Origin: Rhizobiales bacterium 65-79
GTDB lineage: Bacteria; Pseudomonadota; Alphaproteobacteria; Rhizobiales; Rhizobiaceae
Assembly: GCA_001896885.1 (NCBI GenBank)
Contig: MKRJ01000030.1
Location: forward strand, 62,001-126,000
DNA: 64,000 bases
Direction of reading: 5' to 3'
A program made the translations under genes and the position numbers. This document shows positions 63,374 to 64,000 of this stretch, one piece after another; within the stretch, counting starts at the first letter, position 1; each line of letters starts with the position of its first letter. The notes beneath the pieces were generated by a model, which was not told the origin of the DNA, ran no database searches, and saw nothing but the letters and a program-made list of their open reading frames with translations.

Positions 63374-64000
63374 TTACCTGTTCTGCGAACGGAAGGCCCA
63401 GCCCGTATAGCGCTGCTCGACAAGCGCGGTGATGCCGTAGAGCACGATCCCCAGCGCCGAGAGGACGATGAGCGCGGCGAAGACGACGGGAATCTGGAAC
63501 GCGGACTGCGCGTCGAGCATCAGCTTGCCCAGACCCTTGCTCGCCCCGCAGGTCTCGGCCACCACCGCGCCGATGAAGGCAAGGGTCACCGCGATCTTGA
63601 GCGAGCCGAAGAAATGCGGCAGCGAGCGGGGTATGCCGACCTTCATCATGACCATCAGCTTCTTCGCGCCGAGCGCACGCAGCACGTCCTCCAGTTCCGG
63701 CTCGACCGTGGCGAGGCCGGTCGCCACGTTGACGACGATCGGGAAGAACGAAATCAGGAAGGCGGTGATGATCGCAGGCAACGAGCCGAGTCCGAACCAC
63801 AGGATCAGCACCGGCACGACCGCCACCTTCGGGATCGAGTTGAAGGCGATGAGCGCGGGATAGACCGCGGAATAAACGGTGCGATGCCATCCGATGGCCA
63901 CCCCGAGCGCCAGTCCGAAGACGATGGCTATCGCGAAGCCGAGCGTCGTGGTCCACAAGGTGGCCAAGGAATTCTCGATGATGACCCCGCGGTATTGCCA
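63374..64000 (-). CDS. ABC transporter permease (SsuC/NrtB type), 5' end outside window
   Basis: At least 208 residues; the frame is open to the right edge (codon begins at 64000, WQYRGVIIENSLATLW), so the N-terminus is missing. About five membrane segments and the EAA loop ALGAKKLMVMMKVGIPRSLPH are seen. It forms the channel for the ATPase that follows. The binding-protein gene is expected to the right of the window, so the cargo is unknown. Confidence 0.9.
   Translation of the reverse strand, partial: WQYRGVIIENSLATLWTTTLGFAIAIVFGLALGVAIGWHRTVYSAVYPALIAFNSIPKVAVVPVLILWFGLGSLPAIITAFLISFFPIVVNVATGLATVEPELEDVLRALGAKKLMVMMKVGIPRSLPHFFGSLKIAVTLAFIGAVVAETCGASKGLGKLMLDAQSAFQIPVVFAALIVLSALGIVLYGITALVEQRYTGWAFRSQNR

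Overview
The window is GC-rich, densely packed chromosomal DNA from an alphaproteobacterium, most likely Hyphomicrobiales (Rhizobiales; Mesorhizobium/Aminobacter-like). The grounds are the housekeeping proteins (PolA, S21, LepA, RF3), the many ABC-type importers, the MocR-type TauR, and a family of G/C-rich palindromic intergenic repeats typical of rhizobia. The assignment to order is inference; no rRNA or tRNA gene was found.

Layout. 1-5 kb: end of polA, an L,D-transpeptidase, a YeiH-type membrane protein with its LysR partner, and an MFS transporter, separated by palindromic repeats. 5.2-13.4 kb: a complete taurine dissimilation unit, tauABC-tauXY-xsc, read leftwards from a shared promoter with the divergent regulator tauR; two direct repeats 22 bp apart there look like TauR sites. 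13.5-16 kb: a SulP transporter, a small XRE regulator and an EamA/SMR-like protein. 16-19.5 kb: an unexplained structured intergenic region, a secreted Pro/Met-rich protein, rpsU, and a lepA that has lost its C-terminal domain by deletion plus frameshift. 19.6-22.5 kb: an AT-richer accessory islet with a UvrD-like helicase gene broken by one in-frame amber codon, an overlapping gene of unknown function, and a Phd/YefM antitoxin remnant. 22.5-23.4 kb: non-coding mosaic. 23.4-27.6 kb: prfC, a secreted Cys-rich protein, a FAH-family enzyme and a 1-Cys peroxiredoxin.

28-34.5 kb: a PotABCD-type ABC importer divergent from a GntR regulator and uxuA (mannonate dehydratase), suggesting hexuronate-related uptake. 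34.7-42 kb: a class III aminotransferase and RpiR regulator divergent from a complete branched-chain-amino-acid-type ABC operon ending in a 55-residue membrane protein.

42-64 kb is the most distinctive part. Leftward genes encode an amidase, a class II aldolase-like protein, a flavodoxin-fold quinone reductase, a LysR regulator, and a BMP-family (nucleoside/purine-like) ABC importer with a CodA-like amidohydrolase. A 29-bp dyad motif recurs in front of the quinone reductase, the LysR gene and the amidohydrolase, tying them into one likely regulon. Then follow a rightward GntR-molybdenum hydroxylase (FAD, 2Fe-2S, Mo subunits)-CobW GTPase operon, and a leftward UbiX-UbiD-amidohydrolase-amidohydrolase cluster. 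One of the two tandem amidohydrolases has lost the N-terminal HxH metal motif. The window ends in an SsuBC/NrtBC-type importer. Together they look like an uptake and degradation system for an N-heterocyclic or aromatic carboxylate whose substrate is not known.
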